Below are positions 26,790-34,897 of a DNA stretch of 64,000 bases, piece after piece. The notes under the pieces were generated by a model. The model did no database searches. It saw only the letters and a program-made list of their open reading frames with translations, and was not told the origin of the DNA. Both the position numbers and the translations under genes were made by a program. Origin of the DNA: Silurus meridionalis (Eukaryota > Chordata > Actinopteri > Siluriformes > Siluridae); the NCBI RefSeq assembly GCF_014805685.1, contig NC_060906.1, positions 22,770,126-22,834,125 on the forward strand, given 5' to 3'. Each line of letters begins with the position of its first letter. Positions within the stretch are counted from its first letter, which is position 1.

Positions 26790-27387
26790 TTTTCATGTAT
26801 ATCTTTTATTTATATTATTTATTATATTTATTTTATTATTTATTTATAATATAAACGAGCAAATTATTATGGCAGACATTGAATTTTATTGACAGTCTGG
26901 GAATTCTTATGATAATAATAATATAATATAATATAATATAATATAATATAATATAATATAATATAATATAATATAATATAATATATTACAGGTGTGCTGC
27001 AGGGAGTTCAGGTATTTATTAGTCTATTAGTTATTGATTTGGTCATCAGTGAGGTAACTGCTCAGGCCTGATGATGATGGAGAAGAAGTAGATGATGATG
27101 GTGAGGAAGATGGTGTTGTTGTTTCAGCGGGGATGAATTTCTCTCTCGCGCGCGTGCCTGTGTTTGTGTGTGTGTGTGTGTGTGTGTGAGAAGGTGATGA
27201 TATGGTGGTTGAGAAAAAAAAAACAGCCTTTGAACCACAACAATAACAAGATCATGAACAAAGCGCTGATGAGAAGCTGTTGGTGTTGGTGCTGGAAAAT
27301 CAAAACCCACCTTTCTGAGATCTTCTCCGTCAGTCTGAGCTTCTTCATCTTCCGGAGCTTGGCCACGTCCAGGCAGCGCTTCTTCAT
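9753..27387 (-). CDS. maco1: macoilin (multi-pass ER membrane coiled-coil protein)
   Basis: Coding exons, 5' to 3' on the minus strand: 27387-27311, 24441-24300, 22062-21936, 21777-21654, 20116-19947, 19871-19427, 17071-16913, 16429-16259, 14701-14575, 11195-11022, 9940-9753. Phases join to about 634 residues once one base is allowed for in exon 10; human macoilin has 664. The N-terminus starts MKKRCLDVAKLRKMKKLRL and is followed by several hydrophobic segments (WIVVLLADFILEF, FCLIFVPLHWLFFAAS, VTLWILLVYTE). A poorly conserved hydrophilic middle follows (exon 6), then a coiled coil (exons 7-11), ending in KQKIAEVMAV. Macoilin is an ER/nuclear-envelope protein of neurons affecting excitability. 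Oddities are a missing base at 11052-11055, a GC donor on the intron after exon 5, and many insertions in introns. Teleosts have two paralogues; which one this is cannot be told. Confidence 0.95.
10094..10680. repeat. 35-bp G-rich minisatellite in the last maco1 intron
   Basis: There are about 17 imperfect tandem copies of a 35-bp unit built around 'ggaggactggagggtaggga', with the plus strand purine/G-rich. Some copies are shortened to about 22-34 bp. The transcribed strand of maco1 (minus) is pyrimidine-rich here. Frames of up to 290 codons stay open only because the period and composition avoid stops. Confidence 0.95.
11330..11790. repeat. Purine-rich low-complexity stretch
   Basis: This is a degenerate G/A-rich repeat (gaaaggaggaggattgaaag-like) in maco1 intron 9. 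It may be a decayed relative of the minisatellite at 10.1-10.7 kb. No exon signal was found in it. Confidence 0.6.
12222..14043 (-). mobile_element. RTE-like LINE, 5'-truncated, inactive
   Basis: On the minus strand, broken frames encode reverse-transcriptase pieces: NYRGIKLISHTMKLWERVVE, GFMPRKSTTDALFALRMLME, FVNLEKAYDRVPREE, and a catalytic box reading MMFEDD where FADD/YADD is expected. The C-terminal tail contains GRRKRGRPRRRFMDVVREDM, typical of fish RTE-clade elements. It ends at 12222 with the family 3' end. Frameshifts near 13080 and 13570 and the altered catalytic box make it dead. It sits in maco1 intron 9. Confidence 0.85.
14165..14278 (+). mobile_element. tRNA-derived SINE fragment
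   Basis: A pol III A-box-like 'tagctcagtgg' is followed by a B-box-like 'gagttcatatccc', then the SINE body 'caagctgccactgctgggcc' and 'aaggcccttaac'. Related copies lie at 16690, 18140, 22975, 23440, 24140, 31618 and 58008. It has no structure of a working tRNA gene. Confidence 0.75.
14837..15575. mobile_element. TIR element with TA target duplication (739 bp)
   Basis: The left end CCGTAATTTCCGGACTATA and the right end, inverted CCGTATTTTTCGGACTATTT, form terminal inverted repeats of about 20 bp. Both ends are flanked by TA (14835-14836 and 15576-15577). No transposase frame was recognised inside; the longest frame is about 109 codons and unremarkable. It resembles non-autonomous Tc1/mariner-superfamily elements. 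It lies in maco1 intron 8. Confidence 0.75.
15838..16191. mobile_element. mariner-like MITE with TA target duplication (354 bp)
   Basis: The left end (TGAGGTGGTATGAAAAAGTT...) and right end (...AACTTTTGATACCACCTCG) are near-perfect inverted repeats of about 27 bp, flanked by TA at 15836-15837 and 16192-16193. The body has no transposase frame, as expected of a deletion derivative of a mariner-type element. It lies in maco1 intron 8, about 70 bp downstream of the exon 8 donor in transcript sense. Confidence 0.85.
16690..16845 (-). mobile_element. tRNA-derived SINE fragment, minus orientation
   Basis: In reverse complement it gives a tRNA-related head followed by the SINE tail seen elsewhere (the 'ttatccagagcaacccacaa' side corresponds to the 'gttgctctg...' tail of the 23.4-kb copy). 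It lies in maco1 intron 7. Confidence 0.5.
17327..17790. mobile_element. Copy of the short TIR element family
   Basis: It begins 'acactatatgaacaagaaga' and shares the internal blocks 'tcttctgggaagatgttcca', 'ggggtgcagtcagcatttac' and 'tggtaacagtttgttgaaga' with other copies. The right end is degraded. It lies in maco1 intron 6. Confidence 0.6.
18140..18238 (-). mobile_element. tRNA-derived SINE fragment, minus orientation
   Basis: The plus strand reads 'gtaagggccatgctcaaggg' then 'ccttccgatcagaggtttaa', the reverse complement of the SINE family body. It lies in maco1 intron 6. Confidence 0.6.
18500..18980. mobile_element. Interspersed fish repeat, unnamed family
   Basis: It contains 'ccctgttttgttggtgcctg' and 'ggttcctctcaaagtttccc' and ends with 'accaataacattgaatggaa'. 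The same modules occur at 31190-31620, 48600-49110, 47640-47830, 50030-50150, 61850-62000 and, inverted, at 29171-29640. No coding capacity was seen. Confidence 0.6.
20189..20233. repeat. (CA)n microsatellite
   Basis: A perfect CA dinucleotide tract of about 45 bp in maco1 intron 4. Confidence 0.95.
20819..21228 (-). mobile_element. RTE-like LINE 3' fragment
   Basis: The minus strand encodes the LINE C-terminal tail (MRWFGHVQRRDMGYISRRML, then GRRKRGRPRGRFMDVVRED) with the same 3' end as the copy at 12222. It is strongly 5'-truncated. It lies in maco1 intron 4. Confidence 0.85.
22260..23985. mobile_element. Tc1-like and SINE remnants, mixed
   Basis: Fragments at 22360-22510, 23415-23440, 23605-23700 and 23875-23985 share 'ctgtatggaggagtggtctc' and 'ctcatcaggcattttagaag' motifs, typical of the 3' coding part of fish Tc1-like elements. 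None keeps an open transposase. They are interleaved with SINE copies (22975-23085 minus, 23440-23600 plus) and a long (TA)n. All lie in maco1 intron 2. Confidence 0.5.
23302..23388. repeat. poly(A) plus (TA)n
   Basis: About 21 A residues are followed directly by about 32 TA repeats. The array is self-complementary and could extrude a cruciform. It lies in maco1 intron 2. Confidence 0.95.
24140..24240 (-). mobile_element. tRNA-derived SINE fragment, minus orientation
   Basis: The plus strand reads 'ggttaagggccttgttcaag' and 'ggcttgaacccccaaccttc', the latter being a B-box in reverse complement. It ends about 60 bp from the donor of maco1 exon 2. Confidence 0.65.
24535..24810. mobile_element. 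Copy of the short TIR element family, inverted
   Basis: It contains 'gtgcacaaagccagctccat', 'ctagtggaacatctccccag' and 'aaatgtggaatgggaagttt', the reverse complement of blocks in the 17.3-kb and 42.1-kb copies. It lies in maco1 intron 1. Confidence 0.6.
24997..25050. repeat. (CA)n microsatellite
   Basis: A perfect CA tract of about 54 bp in maco1 intron 1. Confidence 0.95.
25541..25817 (+). mobile_element. RTE-like LINE 3' fragment
   Basis: The plus strand encodes MRWFGHVQRRDMGYISRRML and GRRKRGRPRRRFMDVVREDM followed by the family 3' end. It is opposite in orientation to the 12-kb and 20.8-kb copies and heavily 5'-truncated. It lies in maco1 intron 1. Confidence 0.85.
26000..26290. promoter_or_regulatory. 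GC-rich block with RFX X-box palindrome, candidate regulatory element
   Basis: A local CpG-rich patch in AT-rich surroundings contains (CGG)n at 26031-26052, repeated 'ggagctcaggcc' modules, an ETS-type core (cacttcctt, 26168-26176) and GGTTACCATGGCAACC at 26198-26213. The last is an inverted repeat matching the RFX X-box (GTTRCCATGGYAAC). It lies inside maco1 intron 1, about 1.1 kb downstream of the first coding exon. It could be an intronic enhancer or an alternative promoter. No exon was identified. Confidence 0.5.
26307..26358. repeat. (CA)n microsatellite
   Basis: A perfect CA tract of about 52 bp next to the GC-rich block in maco1 intron 1. Confidence 0.95.
26922..26986. repeat. (TAATA)n pentanucleotide array
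   Basis: About 13 tandem copies of a 5-bp unit (ataat) in maco1 intron 1. Confidence 0.9.
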
Positions 27388-27560
27388 CTTCTGTCTGTCT
27401 GTGTTGTGTGTGTGAGAGGAGACAGTGCTGTCAGACTGGCCTCACTGATCCCTTAGAACCTGAGAAGACGCTTTGTGCGCGCGCGTGTGTGTGTGTGTGT
27501 GTGTGTGTGTGATGCTCCACGCCGCCACTGCTGCTGCTCAACAAAGGTGCAGCTACACGA
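27388..27560 (-). promoter_or_regulatory. maco1 5' UTR / proximal promoter
   Basis: This is directly upstream of the maco1 ATG on the minus strand. It contains a (GT)n at about 27480-27512 and a CpG-bearing segment just beyond it. No TATA box was identified. The transcription start cannot be placed. Confidence 0.35.
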
Positions 27561-28429
27561 CTTCATCCCAAACTGCACAATCTTTCACTTAGGAGTGTCC
27601 CTAAAGAGTACACACCACTTACCTTAACCTCACCAGTAGAGGGCGCCATATATGTCCTTAAACACACAAACACACTTTACTTCTGTTCTCCACCAGGAGG
27701 AAGTGTCCAGTGTGCGGTTTGGGACGGAACCGAGCCCATCAGCCCTCAAACAGTTAACAATGATTGTAGTAATCTTTAGACTGCAATTAATATGAACAGT
27801 TTGCATCAATGGCTTACTAACAGTTAGTCGTTTAAGTGTCCATCACTTGAAACTCAACAATGATGAAACTATACTTCACGTTTGGGGACATGACCCCAAG
27901 ATAAGATTGTGCTTCTTTGAACATATTCCATATTTATTCCTGTTATAAAAAGCTCCACAAAAATGTTCCACTAGATGTTGGAATAAGCTTGTAGGTGAGA
28001 AGGTGAGGAGATCTGGGGTGCAGTCAACCTTCCAATTCATCCCAAAGCTGTTCACTAGCTTTATAGCAGAGGATCTTCCACTCCAACCCATGTAATGCAT
28101 TCATCTCAAAGGTGTCCAATAATGTTGGAGCTCTACAGCAGGAGATCTTCTACTCCAACCCATGTAAACCAACTGCTTTGTAATAATGTCTATTGTATGC
28201 AATTGAATTGTAGGTAAGACAGTTAATATTCTACCCATAATAAGCCTTTTTTAAAGACATTTATAGACACTCAGAAATGCACCAAATAAATAAACTCAAA
28301 ACTATCAGGAGTTTGAGTATTTCTGGTAAAGAAAGAGAAAAGTCTAGCAGATACTGTCGCTAATTCAATAATTGCTTCAGGTAAATAAATGAATAATCTG
28401 ATCAATTTAGTACATAAATCTTTTTATAC

Positions 28430-28800
28430 ACTGACCAGGTATAACATTATGACCACCTGCCTAATATTGTGTTGGCCTCCTTCTCCTGACCCGTCAAACA
28501 TCAACAACATGAACTTCTTCAGCAGAATAATATTTAATAATATTTTTTTATATTTTGTAATTTAATTGCAGCAAATTAAACTACTTAAAATTCTTAATCA
28601 AAAGCTTAAAATTAATGGAAAAATCATGCTGAGCTACAGGAGCTCGTCTGTTGGATCGGACCACACAACCAGCCTTCGCTCCTCACGTGCATCAATGAGC
28701 CTCGGACGCCCACAACCCTGTCCACTGCAGACCAGGAACATCACACAAGAGCTGCAGTTTTGGAGATGCTCTGACTCACAATTTGTCAAACTCCCTCAAA
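28430..28800. mobile_element. Fish interspersed DNA-transposon-like repeat
   Basis: It starts 'actgaccaggtataacatta' followed by 'tgaccacctgcctaatattg', a terminus I associate with a widespread non-autonomous fish transposon. It continues through 'catcaatgagcctcggacgc'. No frame of a transposase remains. The family name is not given because I am not sure of it. Confidence 0.5.
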
Positions 28801-28864
28801 TCCTTACACTTGTCCATTTTTCCTGCTTCCAACACATCAAATTTAAAGATTAAATGTTCACTTG

Positions 28865-28928
<64 letters not shown>

Positions 28929-28967
28929 ACAAAGGTATAGACAAATGTATGAGGGTAACATCTCTTC

Positions 28968-30690
28968 TTCTTATTATTATTATTTCAGCTTTTCCCATTA
29001 GGGGGCGCCACAGCGGATCATCCGTCTCCATACCCCCCTGTCCTCTACATCTGCTTCTTTCAAACCAACTACCTGCATGTCTTCCCTCTCCACATCCATA
29101 AACCTCCTCCTTGGCCTTCCTCTTTTCCTCCTTCCTGGTGGCTCCATCCTCAACATTCTTCTACTGATATAATTCAATTCAATTCATTTTCATTTGTATT
29201 GCATTTTTAACAATAAACATTGTCTCAAAGCAGCTTCATACAGATAATGTGGTGATAAAAATAAATAGGATGTTCTTTATAAGTGTAAGTTTGTCCCTGA
29301 TGAACAAGCAGGTGGTCACTGTGGCAAGGAAAAACTCCCTGAGATGGCATAAGAAAGAAACCTTGTGAGGAACCAAGAAACCTCATCTGAGTTGCACCGA
29401 ATGTCCATTTATTGCAGATAAACGATGTTGTGGGGTGCAGTGATGGTTATAAGAAGCAAACTGTAGTCCTGAGTCAGTGTAGCAGACTGTTGTCATTAAC
29501 TACAGTCCAAATCCATCCTGAAAGCTTCCGTTCTTTTTTCGGAATTTCATGGAACCAGCCAAGGTGTTAATAAGAAACCATCCCCAGCTGCACAGAGTGG
29601 CCTCCAATCGAAGAGAACATCGTCCAGAGGCAGGCCTGGATGATACCCCTGTCCCTTCTCTGCACATGTCCAAACTATCTCAATCACACCTCCCTCACCT
29701 TGTCTCCAAAACATCCTACATGCACTGTCCCTCTAATGAACACTAATCCTGTCCATCGTCGTCACTCCCAACGAACATCTCAACATCTTCAGCTCTGCTA
29801 CCTCCAGCTCCACTGTCTCTAAACCATACAACATCTCAGGTCTCACCACAGTCCTATAAACTTTCCCTTTCACTCTCACAGATACTCTTCTATCACAAAT
29901 CACTCCTGCTATTACTCTTCTCCACCCACTCCACCCTGCCTGCACTCTTTTCTTCACTTCTCTAACACACTCTCCATTAATTTGCTTACTTACTTACCTG
30001 CATTATTTTTATTAACCCCAGGGAACTTGAACTCTTCCGCCTTCTCCATTCCTCAGGCATCCTCTCACCTTCCAGTATCTGGTTAAAAACTCCACTGCCA
30101 TCTCTCCTAAACATCTCCATGCTTCTATCATCTGGACCTACCGACTTTCCACTCTTCATCCTCCTAATTGCTGCTCTCACTTCCTCTTTACTAATCCTAT
30201 CCACTTCCCACTTCACCATCTCCACACCATCCAACCTTCTCTCACTCTCATTTTTGTTGTTCATCAGCTGCTCAGAATACTCCCTCCATCTTCTCAACAC
30301 ATTTCCATCTTCATCCTTTATTGCTCTAACTTGCAGCACATCCTTCTCAGCTCGGTTCCTCTGCCTGGCCAATAGCTACAAATCCTTTTCTCCTTCTTTA
30401 GTGTCCAACTTCTCCTACAGCTCCTCATATGTCTTTTCCTTGGATTTTACCACATCCCTCTTTACCTGCTGCATCTCCTTGTACTCCTGCCCACTTTTCT
30501 CATCACTATGTCTATCCCACTTCTGTTTCTCCAACCTCTTTCTCCTTATGCTCTCCTGCACTTCCTCATTCCACCACCACGTCTCTTTGTCCTCCTTTCT
30601 ATTTCCAGATGTCACACCAAGAACCTTTCTAGCCGTCTCCCTCATCACTCCTGCAGTAGTTTCCCAATCCCAATACATTTGCAGATTTCA
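28968..30690 (-). mobile_element. RTE-like LINE split by a later insertion
   Basis: The 3' end of the element is at 28968-29165. Homology stops abruptly near 29170 and resumes at about 29653, running to 30690. Between them lies a copy of the 18.5-kb repeat family in inverted orientation (29171-29640). Recognisable protein pieces on the minus strand are VRVKGKVYRTVVRPEMLYGL, ISKEEVRAAIRRMKSGKSVG and the upstream TWWWNEEVQESIRRKRLEKQ. It lacks most of the central reverse-transcriptase domain. Confidence 0.8.
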
Positions 30691-31189
30691 GACAAACTTC
30701 TATCACATAGTTATTATCGGGTTTTGTTTGTAGAATTTTGAGGGAAATAATGAATCAGATTAATCAGATTCCAATCAAATAAATTTCCTCGAAAGCAAAA
30801 ATAAAGTATACACAGTTTGCCTCAATCTGATAAAGATAAAAATGGCACCTTTTTAAAATCAAGTTCTTTCTTTTTTATAGGCTACTCTTAGGTCTGTTGT
30901 GTGGATTATGAGATGAAACCTGGCAACCCTGGTTAATTATATTACAAAGTTACTGTTCAAAATATATTTTTCTATATTTTCGCAGTAAATTGCAAATTCA
31001 GGCATCAAATTCACTAGTTAGGAGTTACGTCATTTGGTGATTTCCACAATAATTTCAACAGAACCTTTTGAGCAGTTCGGAGTTGTTGCTGATCATGTTT
31101 CATGATTCTTCCCAGACCTGCCTGATTACTCGAGATGCCCAACCTCTGGATGGAGTTCTTTTCAACTGGAACCACTTTTGTGGATCTGT

Positions 31190-31620
31190 GGGTTAATAGT
31201 TGTTTTTAGTTCTAATATAGAAAACAAAGCTTTTGCTTCATAAATAACTTTATGAATAATAAATCCTTGTTTTGTTGGTGCCTCTCAGATCACAGCCACT
31301 TTCATGGATCTCCATTAAACTCAAGAAGCATGAAGATGAATATGGACTGCAATTCATATTTAGCTACAATGTCTGAGGGCTTCCAATGCTATGGAAAAAT
31401 TCACACTTGAATCTCCACCAGAGAACAGGTGATAACCACAACAATGTTAGATCTATAACGATGCATGAAATACAGTCACCATCACCAAAATGAGGATGAG
31501 TTCCCTTTTGAGTCTGGTTCCTCTCAAGGTTCCTGCCTCATTCCATCTCAGGAAGCTTTTCCCTCACCACCACTCCACATTTTTAGGATAAACTTACTTA
31601 GGGATAGAAACAAACTTATT
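31190..31620. mobile_element. Interspersed fish repeat, same family as at 18.5 kb
   Basis: It shares 'atccttgttttgttggtgcc', 'cttttgagtctggttcctct' and 'ggttcctgcctcattccatc' with the other copies. It is intergenic. Confidence 0.6.
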
Positions 31621-31722
31621 TTGGAAGTGATAGCTCAGTGATTAAGGCTCTCCATTACTAGGGGGTTCAAGCCATAGTATCACCAAGCTGCCAGTCTTGG
31701 GGACTTGAGCAAGGCCCTTAAG
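31618..31722 (+). mobile_element. tRNA-derived SINE fragment
   Basis: It reads 'tagctcagtgattaaggctc', then 'gttcaagccatag' and 'gagcaaggcccttaag', so the A-box and B-box remnants are visible. A LINE 3' fragment follows immediately. Confidence 0.7.
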
Positions 31723-31728
31723 GCATTT

Positions 31729-31908
31729 TGGAAACAAGGTAATAAAAGACACGAAAGAGAAGTGCAGAGGAGGGACATGGGGTATATTGGTAGAGGAATG
31801 CTGAGAAAGAAGGAAAAGAGGAAAGTGGAAGACATGCAGGTGGTTGGTTTGAAATAGACAGAGTGGTATGGAGACGGATAGTCCGCTGTGGAGCAGCCAG
31901 AAAAAAAA
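31729..31908 (+). mobile_element. RTE-like LINE 3' fragment
   Basis: It matches the 25.5-kb fragment (gaggagggacatggggtata, then ggagacggatagtccgctgt) with internal deletions. It is intergenic, just downstream of gtf2h5. Confidence 0.75.
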
Positions 31909-32252
31909 GAAAAGGAATCGCCATGTATTTATTTTTATGTAACAGCTGAGGGACAATGTCTATTCGCTGTACACAAAATATAATTGAACTGATGCTTGTT
32001 GTTTGTGTTTATATTTAACGCTGACCTCAGATGTTTATTATCTAAAGACGATGATGTAATCTCTTATAAATGGAATTAAACAATGAGACCACCAAAATAT
32101 ATTATATAGAGATTTATAAACCTGGAGTTTAGGATCTTTGCATGTTTCTTCTGTAAGAATCAGGAATCCAGTAGGCCTTCCAGACACGAGTTCAGCACCA
32201 GAACCACAAAAGCATAAAGAAGGGAAAGAGATATGTGGTGTGTGTGTAAGGT

Positions 32253-32561
32253 TTATTTCTGAGTGATGGGGAAAGAGTTCTGGTCCATGAGCTCCCCGAC
32301 TTTCTCCTGCAGTATGTGCACAACTTCAGCCAGGATAAAGACATGTGTATCGTCCAGGTCCTGGATGATGAACTTCTTCCCCAGAGCTGAGGTTTCATCC
32401 AGGTACAGGAGGAACTGCTTCATCGCAGGGTCGCTGTGATTCAAGACAAGAAATGGATTTTATAAGTGATTTATTTGAGCCATGAAACAACACTGACGTT
32501 AGACAGAGAGAAGATAAAGAGCTTACCATTCCACAAGAACTCCTTTTAACACATTTACCAT
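32253..32561 (-). CDS. gtf2h5: general transcription factor IIH subunit 5 (p8/TTDA/TFB5)
   Basis: There are two coding exons: 32561-32527 (starts [11 protein letters not shown]) and 32433-32253. The splice phase joins across TG|C, giving a complete 71-residue protein, the usual length of this family. It contains [33 protein letters not shown] and [14 protein letters not shown], nearly identical to human GTF2H5. It is the smallest core subunit of TFIIH. It stabilises the complex through XPB/p52 contacts and is needed for nucleotide excision repair; human loss causes trichothiodystrophy A. A noncoding first exon probably ends at 33378 (donor GTAAGT) and joins an acceptor at 32616. An AATAAA on the minus strand near 32034 may end the message. 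It is tandem with serac1, whose 3' end lies 1.5 kb upstream. Confidence 0.97.
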
Positions 32562-33378
32562 CTTTGAAAGCAGAAACTAAACCAGCTGACTGTCCAAATC
32601 CCCTGATTGAAGCGTCCTGGAGAGGAACAGGAACACAATGAGGGATATTTTATATATAATTAAACAGTAAACACACGGGATAATCAGCCGAATAGGTGTA
32701 GAAATTAAACCTTCGTTAGAAAAACACGATATTTCTGTGCCTACAATTGAAAAAAATTAATATTTATTTTGCTATATAACAATGAAAACACGTTAGAGAC
32801 CGGGCTGCGCGTATACACCGTGTTTTACGGTATCCAATAGGCGCAATAGAGGAAATAACGTGGTTCTTTATATTAGGTTAAAACGACCAACTTTTTATCT
32901 AAAGACTGAAAATAAAACGTGCTATGAAACATAAAACATCGCTATGTTAATGCAAATATGATAAAAAATTATGTTTAATGTCTCGGGTGAGAAAACGTAA
33001 TATATATAAAGAAATAACGTGCATGAAAGAGTGACGTCTCTGATTTTATTTATTTAAATAATGTATTTATTTATTATATACACGAAATATTCCCGAAATG
33101 CACCTCCTATAAAATGTGTATATTTTAATAAAAATAATAATAAAAAAAAAATCGACAAAAAGCGCATAGGATTTACCGTAAAACTTCACATATACGCGCA
33201 CCAGGAGTTTCCGTCGCAGTCGTGTTCGGTAGCTGTTCTATCATTTTATCCTTCTTGAGCATCATCGCGCATTAAACACTCGTTTGTTCAATATAACACA
33301 GCGCCCTGATCAGCATCTTTTAATAATTATTGAATTTATGTATTAAAATATGTTATATTTGTAGAAAACATACTTACA

Positions 33379-33450
33379 ACGCGAGCTCCTGTTGTTTTCC
33401 TGTTTTTTTTTCTTCCTGTGGTTTATTTTAGGACGAACTCCGGAACAACA
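33379..33450 (-). promoter_or_regulatory. gtf2h5 first-exon/promoter region
   Basis: A good splice donor (exon end 33378, then GTAAGT) follows a short CpG-containing segment. Upstream on the minus strand lie ETS-like GGAAG cores (33408-33420), common in housekeeping promoters. The start site is inferred only. Confidence 0.35.
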
Positions 33451-34289
33451 GCGCCACCTGCAGTCCTGGAGTCAAGGACTTTTATAAAAAATGGCGTACT
33501 TTCTTTAATTTGAATTTACAATTATATACTAAACAAATTGGAAAGAAATTCGATTAAAATAAATATTTTGTAACCAAGAAAATGTGTAACAATAAATAAA
33601 ATTACTTTCAAAATAACCAAAACAAGATAATGTATTTTGACAGATCATGACCCTCTTGACCTGTTTGGATGTTTTCCACAGTTTGTAATGTATAACTAAG
33701 AAAATGTTGTGAATTTACACATAAAATTGAAATGTGAAGAAATCTGTAGTGTGCCTGAGGTATTCACCCCTGCCAGAGAAAAGCCCATCAACTACTTACC
33801 ATCAGATATGACATAATTATCCGAATCCACCCATGTTTGGTGACTTTCTTCTCCTTGGTTGTGTTGTCCATCTATTTCTCTACCCATCCATCCCTGCTCA
33901 CACAACTCCACAATGCACATAGGTCATGTAATGGACTGGAGTCTCTTCTAGACTGTGCAGATGATCATGTAGAAACATCTGAGGTTTGCCTATTATTGTG
34001 TTAGTCGCTGCTGTAAGCGGAAATGAAATGAAATTGGTCTGTAACAATGTTTTAAGTAGGTGATATGTGATGAAACATCCACATGAACCCTGAGGATTCC
34101 CAGCAGAACATCACCCAGAGCTTTAGATTTGACATTTTGCAGGAGGAAAGGCTGAATTTAAATGTATTTATTTTTAGAACTGTTACAGGAAACCAAAGGT
34201 GGTAATATACAGTTCTCCAAACTCCACCCATTTCAAGACTATGAAATCTATACTAACTATATTAACACTGTATGAAAACGTAAGCAGAA

Positions 34290-34640
34290 GATTAGCATGT
34301 GTCTCTTTTTGAACATCCCATTCCACAATCAGTCCTTCCTTGCTGTTACGAGAAGCTCCACTCTTCTGGGAAGATGTTCCACTAGATTTTAGTGTGTGCT
34401 TGTGGAGATTTGTGGAGGTTCATTCAGCCACAGTGGTGCTAGTAAATTCTGGTACTGATGTAGGGTTGAGGAGGATCTTTATAGCAGGAGATCTTCTAAT
34501 CTAACCCATGTGACATGTCTGGGGCTCGTAGTTCATCCTATACAATTGTGCGCCTCCAAATTTGTGGTAACAGTTTGGAGAAGAAGCACATACGTCTGGA
34601 AAAAATCAGACGTCCCAATACTTCCAGCCACACGGTGCAC
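34290..34640. mobile_element. Copy of the short TIR element family, 5' part missing
   Basis: It contains 'tcttctgggaagatgttcca', 'agcaggagatcttctaatct' and 'tggtaacagtttggagaaga'. It lies just downstream of the serac1 stop. An AATAAA at 34641-34646 on the minus strand, about 250 bases past that stop, is a candidate serac1 poly(A) signal. Confidence 0.6.
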
Positions 34641-34897
34641 TTTATTGATTGCGCTGGTGATGAAATTTTGGCACGGATTTAACCGTCATGTCATTATTAA
34701 GAACTCGTTTTAACACTGATCCACACAGAAAACTACAGATCCATTCATTACATTTGAGGTAGTGGCACTGAACATGACGTCAGCAGTACGGTGAGCCTCC
34801 ATCAGGTTCTGGTGTTCTAGAAAGCATAGATAAGTTATAAGTAATAACCGTTAGAGGGCGGCCGAAAACCAAATCCTGTAGATGAAAACACCGGCTT

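Larger units (their letters stand above)
27561..32030. other. Intergenic region maco1-gtf2h5, repeat-filled
   Basis: No host exon was seen. It holds a decayed short TIR element (27880-28170), an unnamed DNA-transposon relative (28430-28800), a (TA)n (28867-28926), an interrupted LINE (28968-30690), copies of the 18.5-kb repeat family and a SINE near 31618. Confidence 0.6.
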
